NCBI RefSeq assembly: GCF_000732605.1
Contig: NZ_JPME01000013.1
Span: 1 to 64,000 of the forward strand
Source of the DNA: Lacrimispora celerecrescens
GTDB lineage: Bacteria > Bacillota > Clostridia > Lachnospirales > Lachnospiraceae
Reading direction: 5' to 3'
DNA length: 64,000 nt
The position numbers and the translations under genes were made by a program. This document shows, piece after piece, positions 44,522-52,394 of this stretch (its first letter is position 1; each line of letters begins with the position of its first letter). The notes under the pieces were generated by a model. The model searched no databases. It was not told the DNA's origin and saw only the letters and a program-made list of their open reading frames with translations.

Positions 44522-44580
44522 AGATGCCGTTTGATTCACCAGTCAGAACAGACCTGGTCTCTTACGGCATCTCTTTTTTA
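44521..44580 (+). terminator. Intrinsic terminator between BMP lipoprotein and ATPase genes
   Basis: Outer stem GAGATGCCGT / ACGGCATCTC (10 bp, perfect), inner ACCAG/CTGGT hairpin, then TTTTTTA. Expected to limit read-through into the ATPase and permease genes. Confidence 0.88.
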
Positions 44581-44661
44581 TTTCTCATAAAAGCAGAAAA
44601 ATACCAAGGTGTATTTTATTAACCAGGTCCCATAGATAGGTACCGAATTAAGGGGGATTTT

Positions 44662-46197
44662 ATGGACTACATTATTGAGATGCTTCACATCACAAAAGAA
44701 TTTCCAGGTATCATAGCCAATGATGACATCACTCTTCAATTAAAGAAAGGCGAGATACTTGCTCTGCTTGGTGAAAACGGCGCGGGAAAATCCACGCTCA
44801 TGAGTGTCTTATTCGGCCTGTACCAGCCGGAAAAAGGCGTCATTAAGGTCAGAGGCAACGAAGAAAAAATAACCGGGCCTCTGGATGCCAATGCTCTGGG
44901 TATTGGCATGGTTCATCAGCATTTTAAGCTGGTGGAAAATTTTACCGTACTTCAGAATATTGTTCTGGGCATTGAAACGACGAAACGCGGGTTTTTAAAG
45001 ATGGATGATGCCCGCAAAAAAGTTATGGATTTAAGCGAGAAATACAAATTATTCGTGGACCCGGATGCGATTATATCGGACATTACCGTTGGAATGCAGC
45101 AAAGGGTCGAGATTTTGAAAATGCTTTATCGCGACAACGAAATCATGATTTTTGACGAACCCACTGCGGTTCTTACACCTCAGGAAATTGACGAACTGAT
45201 GCAGATCATGAAAGATCTGGTAAAGGAAGGCAAATCCATCCTGTTTATCACCCACAAGCTCAATGAAATCAAGGCGGTTGCGGACCGCTGTTCTGTCCTG
45301 CGCCGCGGTAAATATATTGGAACGGTAGAGGTAGCAGAAACAACACCTGAAGAAATGTCAGAGATGATGGTCGGCCGGAAGGTAAATCTGACCGTTGAAA
45401 AGAATCCTTCCAAGCCCGGAGATGTTGTGCTGGAAGTAAAGGATCTTTCCGTGGAGGCCAAAAGAGAAGGCCAGACAAAGAAAATGGTTCATGATGTCTC
45501 ATTCAAGGTTAAAAGAGGTGAGATCGTTTGTATTGCCGGCATCGACGGCAACGGCCAGACAGAGCTTATTCATGCCATTACCGGCATTTCCGATATGAGC
45601 ACCGGTACCGTTACCATCAATGGGGAAGACGTGACGAAAAAGAGCATCCGTTACAAAAACACCCATGGTCTGTCCCACATACCGGAGGACCGCCATAAAC
45701 ACGGTCTTGTCCTGGATTATAACCTGGCCTATAACCTGGTTCTTCAGCAGTATTTTGAAAAGGAATTCCAAAGCAGTACTTTCTTAAAAAATGACAAGAT
45801 CTATGAATATGCGGAAAAACTGATCCAGGATTATGATATAAGAAGCAGTGAAGGCTCCTATACCACAGCCCGCAGTATGTCCGGTGGAAACCAGCAAAAG
45901 GCCATCGTTGCAAGAGAGATCTCCAAAGCTCCCGATATTCTTCTGGCCGTTCAGCCCACCCGTGGCTTAGACGTGGGTGCCATTGAATACATTCACCGCC
46001 AGCTGATAAAGCAAAGAGATGCAGGAGCAGCCATTCTCTTAGTATCCCTGGAGTTAGATGAAGTCATGAATTTAAGCGACCGGATTCTGGTTATGTTTGA
46101 AGGCGGAATCGTAGCCGACTTAAACCCCAAGAACGTTACCGTTCAGGAATTGGGTCTTTATATGGCAGGCGCAAAGAAAGAAGGTGGCAGATCATGA
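44662..46197 (+). CDS. BMP-linked ABC transporter ATPase (two NBDs; nucleoside type)
   Basis: 511 residues with two fused nucleotide-binding domains. Domain 1: Walker A GENGAGKST at about 38-46, Walker B MIFDEPTAVLTPQEI. Domain 2 (about 256 onward): degenerate Walker A GIDGNGQTE, HIPEDRHKHGLVLD, signature MSGGNQQK, and Walker B LLAVQPTRGLDVGA, where the usual Asp-Glu is Val-Gln, a normal change in this family. Like NupA/YufO of nucleoside importers. The stop overlaps the next gene by four bases. Confidence 0.93.
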   Translation: MDYIIEMLHITKEFPGIIANDDITLQLKKGEILALLGENGAGKSTLMSVLFGLYQPEKGVIKVRGNEEKITGPLDANALGIGMVHQHFKLVENFTVLQNIVLGIETTKRGFLKMDDARKKVMDLSEKYKLFVDPDAIISDITVGMQQRVEILKMLYRDNEIMIFDEPTAVLTPQEIDELMQIMKDLVKEGKSILFITHKLNEIKAVADRCSVLRRGKYIGTVEVAETTPEEMSEMMVGRKVNLTVEKNPSKPGDVVLEVKDLSVEAKREGQTKKMVHDVSFKVKRGEIVCIAGIDGNGQTELIHAITGISDMSTGTVTINGEDVTKKSIRYKNTHGLSHIPEDRHKHGLVLDYNLAYNLVLQQYFEKEFQSSTFLKNDKIYEYAEKLIQDYDIRSSEGSYTTARSMSGGNQQKAIVAREISKAPDILLAVQPTRGLDVGAIEYIHRQLIKQRDAGAAILLVSLELDEVMNLSDRILVMFEGGIVADLNPKNVTVQELGLYMAGAKKEGGRS

Positions 46198-47303
46198 AAC
46201 CGAAACAGATAAAAGACCATACAGGAATTCTTTCTTCCATTTTTGCCATTGTGCTTGGATTGATCGTAGGCCTGATCATTCTGTTCCTCTGCAATCCAAA
46301 GCAGGCGCTTCCCGGATTCGCAACAATTTTATCAGGAGCATTTACTCATGGCGCAAAGGGTGTTGGACAGGTATTTTATTATGCAACACCTATCATTCTC
46401 ACTGGTCTTTCCGTGGGATTTGCCTTTAAGACAGGGCTTTTTAACATCGGAACTCCCGGTCAGTTTATCATGGGCGGGTTTGGTGCTGTCTATGTGGGAA
46501 TCCTCTGGACGTCCTTAGGTCCGGCTCACTGGATTGTGGCCCTTCTTGCCAGCGTCATCTTAGGTGCAGTGTGGGGCCTTGTACCAGGACTTTTAAAAGC
46601 TTATTTTAACGTAAATGAAGTAATTGCCTCCATTATGATGAACTACATCGGCATGTATCTGGTAAACTGGATTGTAAAAAGCTATAAACCCTTATTTAAT
46701 AACCTTCGTAATGAATCACGGAATGTGGCTGCAACAGCCAACATCCCGAAGATGGGACTTGATAAGATATTCCCAGGTTCCAGTGTTAACGGCGGAATTC
46801 TCATTGCAATCCTTACGGTAATTGTGATTTGGCTCCTTCTGAACAAGACAACCTTTGGTTATGAATTAAAGGCTGTTGGCTTTAACCGGGATGCCAGCAA
46901 ATATGCCGGTATCAATGAAAAAAAGAGTATTATTTTATCCATGGTTATCGCAGGAGCCATTGCAGGACTGGCAGGAGGACTTCTGTATCTGGCTGGTACC
47001 GGTAAGCACATTGAAATCAAGGATGTGCTGGCATCGGAAGGTTTTACCGGCATTTCCGTTGCATTGCTGGGCTTAAGCAACCCAATCGGTGTTCTCTTCT
47101 CCGGTATCTTTATCGCATACTTAACAGCCGGGGGATTTTACTTGCAGCTGTTTGAATTTTCTACGGAAATCATTGATATTATCGTTGCAGTTATTATTTA
47201 CTTCAGCGCATTTGCCCTTATGGTTAAGATCATTCTTTCTAAAATCCACAAGCAGAAAGGCGAAAAAGCAGAAGCAGCTAAGGAAGGAGGAACGAAATCA
47301 TGA
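46194..47303 (+). CDS. BMP-linked ABC transporter permease 1 (nucleoside type)
   Basis: 369 residues, about 10 helices, BPD_transp_2 family. It shows TPIILTGLSVGFAFKTGLFNIGTPGQFIMGGFGAVYVG, NEVIASIMMNYIGMYLVNWIV and GYELKAVGFNRDASKYAGINEKK, all typical of YufP/NupB permeases. Overlaps both neighbours by four bases (ATGA), which signals tight translational coupling. Confidence 0.93.
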   Translation: MKPKQIKDHTGILSSIFAIVLGLIVGLIILFLCNPKQALPGFATILSGAFTHGAKGVGQVFYYATPIILTGLSVGFAFKTGLFNIGTPGQFIMGGFGAVYVGILWTSLGPAHWIVALLASVILGAVWGLVPGLLKAYFNVNEVIASIMMNYIGMYLVNWIVKSYKPLFNNLRNESRNVAATANIPKMGLDKIFPGSSVNGGILIAILTVIVIWLLLNKTTFGYELKAVGFNRDASKYAGINEKKSIILSMVIAGAIAGLAGGLLYLAGTGKHIEIKDVLASEGFTGISVALLGLSNPIGVLFSGIFIAYLTAGGFYLQLFEFSTEIIDIIVAVIIYFSAFALMVKIILSKIHKQKGEKAEAAKEGGTKS

Positions 47304-48253
47304 GTGTAGTTTATTTCATTTTTCAGCAGACCATGTATTTCATGATTCCTCTCATGATCGTAGCTTTGGGAGCCATGTTCTCTGAGCGAAGCGGAATCAT
47401 AAACATTGCTTTGGAAGGAATCATGACAATGGGAGCCTTTACCGGTATCCTGTTCATTCATTTTACAGGCGGCTCCATGAACGGCCAGTTCCAGCTCATC
47501 GTTGCGGTGCTGATCTCCATGGTAACCGGTATGGTATTTTCCCTGTTCCACGCCTACGCTTCCATTAACATGAAGTCCAATCAGGTAATCAGCGGTACGG
47601 CATTAAACATGTTCGCTCCCGCATTTGCCATATTCGTTGCCCGTGTCATTCAGGGAGTACAGCAGGTTCAGTTTAACAATACCTTCCGTATTACCTCCGT
47701 TCCGTTTTTAGGAAAGATACCGTTTTTCGGTCCTCTCCTATTCCAAAACGCTTATATTACCACTTATATCGGCATTGCAATCTTTTTGCTTTCAACCATT
47801 GTACTTTATAAAACCCGGTTTGGTTTAAGGCTTAGGTCCTGCGGCGAGCATCCCCAGGCAGCCGATTCCGCCGGTATTAACGTATACCGGATGCAATATG
47901 CAGGCGTTATGATCTCAGGCGCTCTTGGCGGACTTGGAGGACTTGTTTTTGTGGTTCCTACCTCCACCAATTTTAACGCAGACGTAGCCGGATACGGTTT
48001 CCTGGCTCTGGCTGTTTTGATCTTCGGCCAGTGGAAACCGGTCAATATCATGCTTGCCTCCCTTTTCTTCGGGCTTATGAAGGCTATCGCATCCGCTTAT
48101 TCCGGTATCCCGTTCTTAAGCTCATTGGGCATTCCAAGCTACTTCTATAAAATGGTGCCTTATATCATCACCTTGATCGTACTAATCTTTACTTCAAGAA
48201 ACTCTCAGGCTCCAAAGGCAGAGGGTATTCCTTACGATAAGGGGCAGAGATAA
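47300..48253 (+). CDS. BMP-linked ABC transporter permease 2 (nucleoside type)
   Basis: 317 residues, partner permease of the YufQ/NupC type. Marks are ERSGIINIALEGIMTMGAFTGI at about 29-50, NQVISGTALNMFAPAFAIFVAR and GLRLRSCGEHPQAADSAGINVYRMQYAGVMISGALGGLGG. Last gene of the operon, followed by a strong terminator. Confidence 0.93.
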   Translation: MSVVYFIFQQTMYFMIPLMIVALGAMFSERSGIINIALEGIMTMGAFTGILFIHFTGGSMNGQFQLIVAVLISMVTGMVFSLFHAYASINMKSNQVISGTALNMFAPAFAIFVARVIQGVQQVQFNNTFRITSVPFLGKIPFFGPLLFQNAYITTYIGIAIFLLSTIVLYKTRFGLRLRSCGEHPQAADSAGINVYRMQYAGVMISGALGGLGGLVFVVPTSTNFNADVAGYGFLALAVLIFGQWKPVNIMLASLFFGLMKAIASAYSGIPFLSSLGIPSYFYKMVPYIITLIVLIFTSRNSQAPKAEGIPYDKGQR

Positions 48254-48280
48254 AAAAGTAATATGTAGTATTGTGAGATA

Positions 48281-48324
48281 AAAAAGAAGGAGAAAGAGGC
48301 AAATGCCTCTTTCTCCTTCTTTTT
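48281..48324. terminator. Very stable bidirectional terminator
   Basis: 20-bp perfect stem (from AAAAAGAAGGAGAAAGAGGC) with loop AAAT. The A-rich and T-rich ends of the stem give the U-tract in both directions. It serves the BMP operon (plus) and glyS (minus), which converge here. Confidence 0.92.
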
Positions 48325-48365
48325 AAGTTCTACGAACTATATCTGTTTTATTAAAACGATCATAA

Positions 48366-49754
48366 TTAGAAACGGAATTTATCCTCAAAATAGCTCTTCA
48401 GCTCTGCAATAGGAACTCTTACCTGATCCATGGTATCACGGTCACGGACGGTTACTGCGAAATCTTCCTCTGAATCAAAATCATAGGTAACGCAGAATGG
48501 AGTACCAATCTCATCCTGTCTTCTATAACGCTTTCCGATGTTGCCTCTGTCATCGAATTCGCAGTTATAGTATTTGCAAAGCTCTGCATATACTTTTTCT
48601 GCGCCTTCATTCAGCTTCTTGGAAAGAGGCAGAACGCCGATCTTAACAGGTGCAATGGCCGGATGGAAATGAAGTACGGTACGTACATCTCCTTCTGCAA
48701 TCTCTTCTTCGTCGTATGCGGCACAAAGGAATGCAAGGGTTACACGGTCGGCTCCCAGAGATGGCTCCACTACATAGGGAATGTAACGCTCTTTCTTTTC
48801 ATCATCAAAATATGTCATATCCTGTCCGGAAGTATTCTGGTGCTGGTTTAAGTCGTAATCGGTTCTGTCTGCGATTCCCCATAACTCGCCCCATCCGAAT
48901 GGGAACAGGAATTCAATGTCAGAGGTTGCCTTGCTGTAGAAAGAAAGCTCTTCTTTCTCATGATCTCTGACACGCATCTCGTCTTCTTTGATGCCCAGAG
49001 TCTGCAGCCAGTTGATGCAGAATTCTTTCCAGTATGCAAACCATTCCAGGTCTGTATCAGGCTCACAGAAAAACTCCAGCTCCATCTGCTCAAATTCCCT
49101 GGTACGGAAGGTGAAGTTTCCTGGGGTGATCTCGTTACGGAAGGACTTTCCGACCTGTCCGATTCCGAATGGAATTTTCTTACGGGAGGTTCTTTGTACG
49201 TTTTTAAAGTTTACGAAAATACCCTGAGCTGTCTCTGGTCTTAAGTATACGGTATTTTTGGCATCTTCAGTTACTCCCTGGAAGGTTTTAAACATCAGGT
49301 TAAACTGACGGATATCTGTGAAATCATGCTTGCCGCAGCTTGGGCAGCAGATGTTCTTCTCATCGATATAGCTCTTCATCTCTTCCTGGGACCAGGCGTC
49401 AACTGAACCTTCGATGGTGATATTGTTTTCTGCCATATAGTCTTCAATCAATTTATCTGCACGGAAACGCTCCTTACATGCCTTGCAGTCCATCAGCGGG
49501 TCGGAAAAACCGCCTAAATGTCCGGAAGCAACCCAGGTCTGGGAGTTCATCAGGATGGCACAGTCTACGCCTACGTTATACGGGCTTTCCTGTATGAATT
49601 TCTGCCACCATGCTTTTTTTACATTGTTCTTTAGTTCCACACCTAAGTTGCCGTAATCCCAGGTATTTGCAAGGCCGCCGTAAATTTCGGAGCCAGGATA
49701 TACAAATCCTCTTGATTTTGCAAGTCCCACAATCTTTTCCATTGTCTTTTCCAT
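48366..49754 (-). CDS. glyS: Glycyl-tRNA synthetase (dimeric class II type)
   Basis: 462 residues, charges tRNA-Gly. Class II motifs: motif 1 near [24 protein letters not shown]; motif 2 [30 protein letters not shown] at about 203-232; motif 3 [19 protein letters not shown]-terminal anticodon domain from about 365 with [11 protein letters not shown]. The zinc-like insert has CKACKERF and CCPSCGKHD. Single-chain alpha2 form rather than the bacterial GlyQ/GlyS pair. GAGAGG lies 8 nt before the ATG. No T-box was seen in the 14-bp gap, so it is probably read through from upstream genes. Confidence 0.95.
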   Translation of the reverse strand: MEKTMEKIVGLAKSRGFVYPGSEIYGGLANTWDYGNLGVELKNNVKKAWWQKFIQESPYNVGVDCAILMNSQTWVASGHLGGFSDPLMDCKACKERFRADKLIEDYMAENNITIEGSVDAWSQEEMKSYIDEKNICCPSCGKHDFTDIRQFNLMFKTFQGVTEDAKNTVYLRPETAQGIFVNFKNVQRTSRKKIPFGIGQVGKSFRNEITPGNFTFRTREFEQMELEFFCEPDTDLEWFAYWKEFCINWLQTLGIKEDEMRVRDHEKEELSFYSKATSDIEFLFPFGWGELWGIADRTDYDLNQHQNTSGQDMTYFDDEKKERYIPYVVEPSLGADRVTLAFLCAAYDEEEIAEGDVRTVLHFHPAIAPVKIGVLPLSKKLNEGAEKVYAELCKYYNCEFDDRGNIGKRYRRQDEIGTPFCVTYDFDSEEDFAVTVRDRDTMDQVRVPIAELKSYFEDKFRF

Positions 49755-49768
49755 GATCTTAACCTCTC

Positions 49769-50398
49769 TTATTTAAAAATGATGTAATTTTTCCCTTTTG
49801 CTGTCTGAACGGTATAGTGATCCTTTATAGATACATTCTTGGATGTAAATAAAAGTTTTCCTTGGGTTTGTATTGTCACCGGTTGGGGGGTCTCTACGAC
49901 GATGGCAAAACAGTCTCCTTTGTTGGATAATGCTTTTTTTTCTGCTAGTTTTCCATCGGAGGCTTTTTTAAAGGTGACTCCTTCTGACTCACTCTGTTCC
50001 AGGATATCGGACACACGGGTCACGGTAATGGAATCTACCTGGTTTACTTTATCCTCGTATTGGGAAGTAAAACCTGCTAAGTCACTTCCTGATGCATAAC
50101 GGAAGACCATCTTGGCATTTCCGTTTTCTAAAGTGCAGGAATCCAGGGTTACCGATCCTTGACCATGGGTCTCGTTATATCCGGTAACAGCTTCTTCCAG
50201 ATAGGCTTTTAATTCATCTGCACGATAGTAATCTTGTTGTGTGTAGGTTTCTACCGTGGCGGTCTGAAGGGCTCCTTCTTCTGTTATATATATTCTGCTG
50301 CTCTCCGTATTCATGGTGCCGCCTCCGCTTCTGCCTAAGCAGCCCGTTAACATTCCGGCGGCTAGAAAGGCAGCCAGAAAGGCTTTCTTTTTTTTCAT
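49769..50398 (-). CDS. Lipoprotein of unknown function
   Basis: 209 residues. Lipobox LTGC with Cys20. The mature part has a helix-rich first half ([23 protein letters not shown]) and a beta-rich second half (LTFTSK-type strands, ending [13 protein letters not shown]). I do not recognise the family. The start at 50398 follows GGAGGG by 7 nt; the longer frame runs into the tandem repeat array and is rejected. Between recO and glyS, co-directional with both. Confidence 0.7.
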   Translation of the reverse strand: MKKKKAFLAAFLAAGMLTGCLGRSGGGTMNTESSRIYITEEGALQTATVETYTQQDYYRADELKAYLEEAVTGYNETHGQGSVTLDSCTLENGNAKMVFRYASGSDLAGFTSQYEDKVNQVDSITVTRVSDILEQSESEGVTFKKASDGKLAEKKALSNKGDCFAIVVETPQPVTIQTQGKLLFTSKNVSIKDHYTVQTAKGKNYIIFK

Positions 50399-50461
50399 AC
50401 TTTTCCCTCCTGCTTTGAAATTGGGGGTGGCGGATTGGGGGAGTTGCAGTGAAGATCGCGG

Positions 50462-50600
50462 AGCAGACCGTGAAGCGCGGTGCAACCCGTGAAGCCGCAG
50501 TGCAGCCCGTGAAGCCGCAGTGCAGCCCGTGAAGCCGCAGTGCAGCCCGTGAAGCCGCAGTGCAGCCCGTGAAGCCGCAGTGCAGCCCGTGAAGCCTGTG
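50462..50600. repeat. 20-bp tandem repeat array
   Basis: Unit TGCAGCCCGTGAAGCCGCAG is exact at 50501, 50521, 50541 and 50561, with one change at 50481, a partial unit at 50581 and a degenerate unit at 50462-50480. The unit matches the 5' joint plus first arm of the structured element that follows, so the array probably grew by slippage from it. There are no spacers, so this is not CRISPR. Confidence 0.9.
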
Positions 50601-50712
50601 GCTTCACGGGCTCACGGGCATTCGCCCTATGAATCAGGGCACGAGAAAATTTTCTTATGTGCAAGCACAACGAAAATTTTCTCGTACCCTGATTCGCACT
50701 GCTCATTGCATT
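50576..50712. repeat. Structured intergenic element, copy 1
   Basis: Outer pair GCAGTGC (50577-50583) / GCACTGC (50696-50702). Hairpin 1: GCCCGTGAAGCC / GGCTTCACGGGC (12 bp, 3-nt loop). Joint CACGGGCATTCGCCCTAT. Hairpin 2: 24-nt arms 50631-50654 and 50672-50695, one mismatch, with apical loop TTATGTGCAAGCACAAC. Then GCACTGCTCATTGC. It lies between recO and the lipoprotein gene. Confidence 0.85.
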
Positions 50713-50739
50713 CTTGAACATTATACCAAACCCCACCTG

Positions 50740-51387
50740 TCATTTCAATAGTTTCCATCCAGTCATGGTGTGTAAAATCTCTAGCGAATGGAAATTTTTG
50801 TCCACATAACGTTTTTTATTAATTTCCACGCAGCGAATAAATTCCTCCAACACTGGTTCTGTAAGCGTAAAGGTATATAGGTGTTCTGCAGGTGAAACAA
50901 TTACATATTCCCACGCATAACTTGCTGAATCACTGACAGGGCAGGGTGGGGTTTCTGTGTATTCTCCGTTTAACACCATTGCTTTTAGTTCAAAAATCCT
51001 TTGAACCAGCTCATTTTTCAGGGCTGGTTTTAAGAGCGCCCGTATGGACTGGTAAAGTAGCTTTAGAAGACCTGTACCGTCCATATTCTCCCTGGCGTAA
51101 TAATCTGCCAGTTCCAGGAAATAGGAACCGTAGCAGGTTCCTTCCACATCCAGGGACAATTCATCAAAATAATTGGTGATCTCCGCCGACCTAAGAGTAT
51201 AGGAATCCCTTCCCTCATACAGGGAAAACTGCCCGAAGGCAAAGGGGCGGCTTACCGCCATAAGCGGATTGCCTGGTCTTCTGGCCCCTCTGGCAAATGC
51301 GATGATCTTTCCTCTTTCCCTGGTGAGTATTACAAGGCGCTTATCCATTTCTCCAACCGGGGATACCCTTATTACCATCCCCGTCAT
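50740..51387 (-). CDS. recO: DNA repair protein RecO
   Basis: About 215 residues. RecO helps RecF/RecR load RecA and anneals single strands. The N-terminal OB fold has TGMVIRVSPVGEMDKRLVILTRERGKIIAFARGARRPGNPLMAVSRPFAFGQF, followed by a helical domain. The C-terminal zinc-finger cysteines found in many RecO proteins are not present. The start is ambiguous: an ATG at 51387 has GGAAG about 8 nt upstream, while the in-frame TTG at 51405 has a poorly spaced site. Between era and the lipoprotein/glyS genes; era-recO-glyS is a common order in this group of bacteria. Confidence 0.88.
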   Translation of the reverse strand: MTGMVIRVSPVGEMDKRLVILTRERGKIIAFARGARRPGNPLMAVSRPFAFGQFSLYEGRDSYTLRSAEITNYFDELSLDVEGTCYGSYFLELADYYARENMDGTGLLKLLYQSIRALLKPALKNELVQRIFELKAMVLNGEYTETPPCPVSDSASYAWEYVIVSPAEHLYTFTLTEPVLEEFIRCVEINKKRYVDKNFHSLEILHTMTGWKLLK

Positions 51388-51420
51388 GGTCTCAACTTCC
51401 CTCAATTCCTACCACCACTT

Positions 51421-52326
51421 TTAAATGTCTTTTTCATTATATCCATAATTTTTCATATACAGCTCACTGTCACGCCATTCTTTCCGTACCTTGACCCAAA
51501 GCTGTAAATTTACCTTTGTATCCATCAGAGCTTCTATTTCCCTGCGGGCAGAACTTCCGATCTTTTTAAGCATGGAACCGCCTTTTCCAATGATGATCCC
51601 CTTGTGGGATTCCCGCTCACAGATAATTTCGGCTTCAATGTCCATGATGCCGTTATCCCGCTCCTTCATCTTTTCAATTGTTACAGCGATTCCGTGGGGA
51701 ATCTCATCATTTAAAAGACGAAGGGCTTTTTCCCTGATAAGCTCCGCCGAAATCTGTCGCATGGGCTGGTCTGTTACCGTATCCTCATCATAATACTGGG
51801 GGCCCTTTGGAAGATATTTATAGATAAGCTTCAGCATCAGATCCGTATTTTTGTCTTTCAAAGCGGAAACAGGCACGATCTCAGCAAACTGGCAGACATC
51901 CTTATACGTGTCTATAAAGGTCAGGATTTCCTCCTGGTTTTTCACTGTATCAATTTTATTAATAACAAGGATTACAGGAGTTTTCACTTGGCTTAGCTGC
52001 TCTGCAATATGCTGCTCGCCGGCTCCAATGTAGGTAGTCGGTTCTACCAGCCATAGCACTACATCGACTTCTTTTAAGGTGCGCTCCGCGACGCTTACCA
52101 TATATTCTCCCAGCTTGTTCTTTGCCTTATGAATTCCGGGGGTATCAAGGAAAATGATCTGTCCTCTCTCATCCGTATACACGGTCTGGATCCGGTTTCT
52201 GGTTGTCTGGGGCTTATCGGAAGTTATAGCAATCTTCTGGCCGATGAGATGGTTCATCAGGGTAGACTTTCCAACATTGGGACGTCCGATCAGGGTAACA
52301 AAGCCTGATTTATAGTTGTTTTCCAT
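51421..52326 (-). CDS. era: GTPase Era
   Basis: 301 residues; binds 16S rRNA and helps mature the 30S subunit. GTPase motifs: G1 GRPNVGKS at 14-21, G3 DTPG at 61-64, G4 NKID in LVINKIDTV near 122-125, and switch I TTRNRI at 41-46. The C-terminal KH domain has IIGKGGSMLKKIGS with the GKGG loop. The ribosome binding site is in the purine tail of a hairpin element directly upstream. Confidence 0.96.
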   Translation of the reverse strand: MENNYKSGFVTLIGRPNVGKSTLMNHLIGQKIAITSDKPQTTRNRIQTVYTDERGQIIFLDTPGIHKAKNKLGEYMVSVAERTLKEVDVVLWLVEPTTYIGAGEQHIAEQLSQVKTPVILVINKIDTVKNQEEILTFIDTYKDVCQFAEIVPVSALKDKNTDLMLKLIYKYLPKGPQYYDEDTVTDQPMRQISAELIREKALRLLNDEIPHGIAVTIEKMKERDNGIMDIEAEIICERESHKGIIIGKGGSMLKKIGSSARREIEALMDTKVNLQLWVKVRKEWRDSELYMKNYGYNEKDI

Positions 52327-52330
52327 ATAG

Positions 52331-52386
52331 GGGTTTCCTTTCCTCTTTCGTGTCCACGTTTTTGGACATAAAGGTTTGCCTGTGAG
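52331..52386 (-). repeat. Hairpin-purine element upstream of era
   Basis: Minus strand: CAGGCAAACCTTTA, then TGTCC-AAAAACGT-GGACA hairpin (52351-52368), then CGAAAGAGGAAAGG, which serves as the era ribosome binding site. The stem is TGTCC/GGACA where other copies have TGCCC/GGGCA, a compensated change. Confidence 0.8.
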
Positions 52387-52394
52387 GCTTTGTA

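Noticed and set aside
50462-50600. Possible CRISPR array
   Set aside because: Units are head-to-tail with a 20-bp period and no spacers; no cas genes in the window.
50395-50736. Open frame of 113 residues rich in Gly, Cys and His across the tandem repeats, minus strand
   Set aside because: Its repeated peptide is simply the 20-bp array read in one frame; no ribosome binding site, and it overlaps the structured element.
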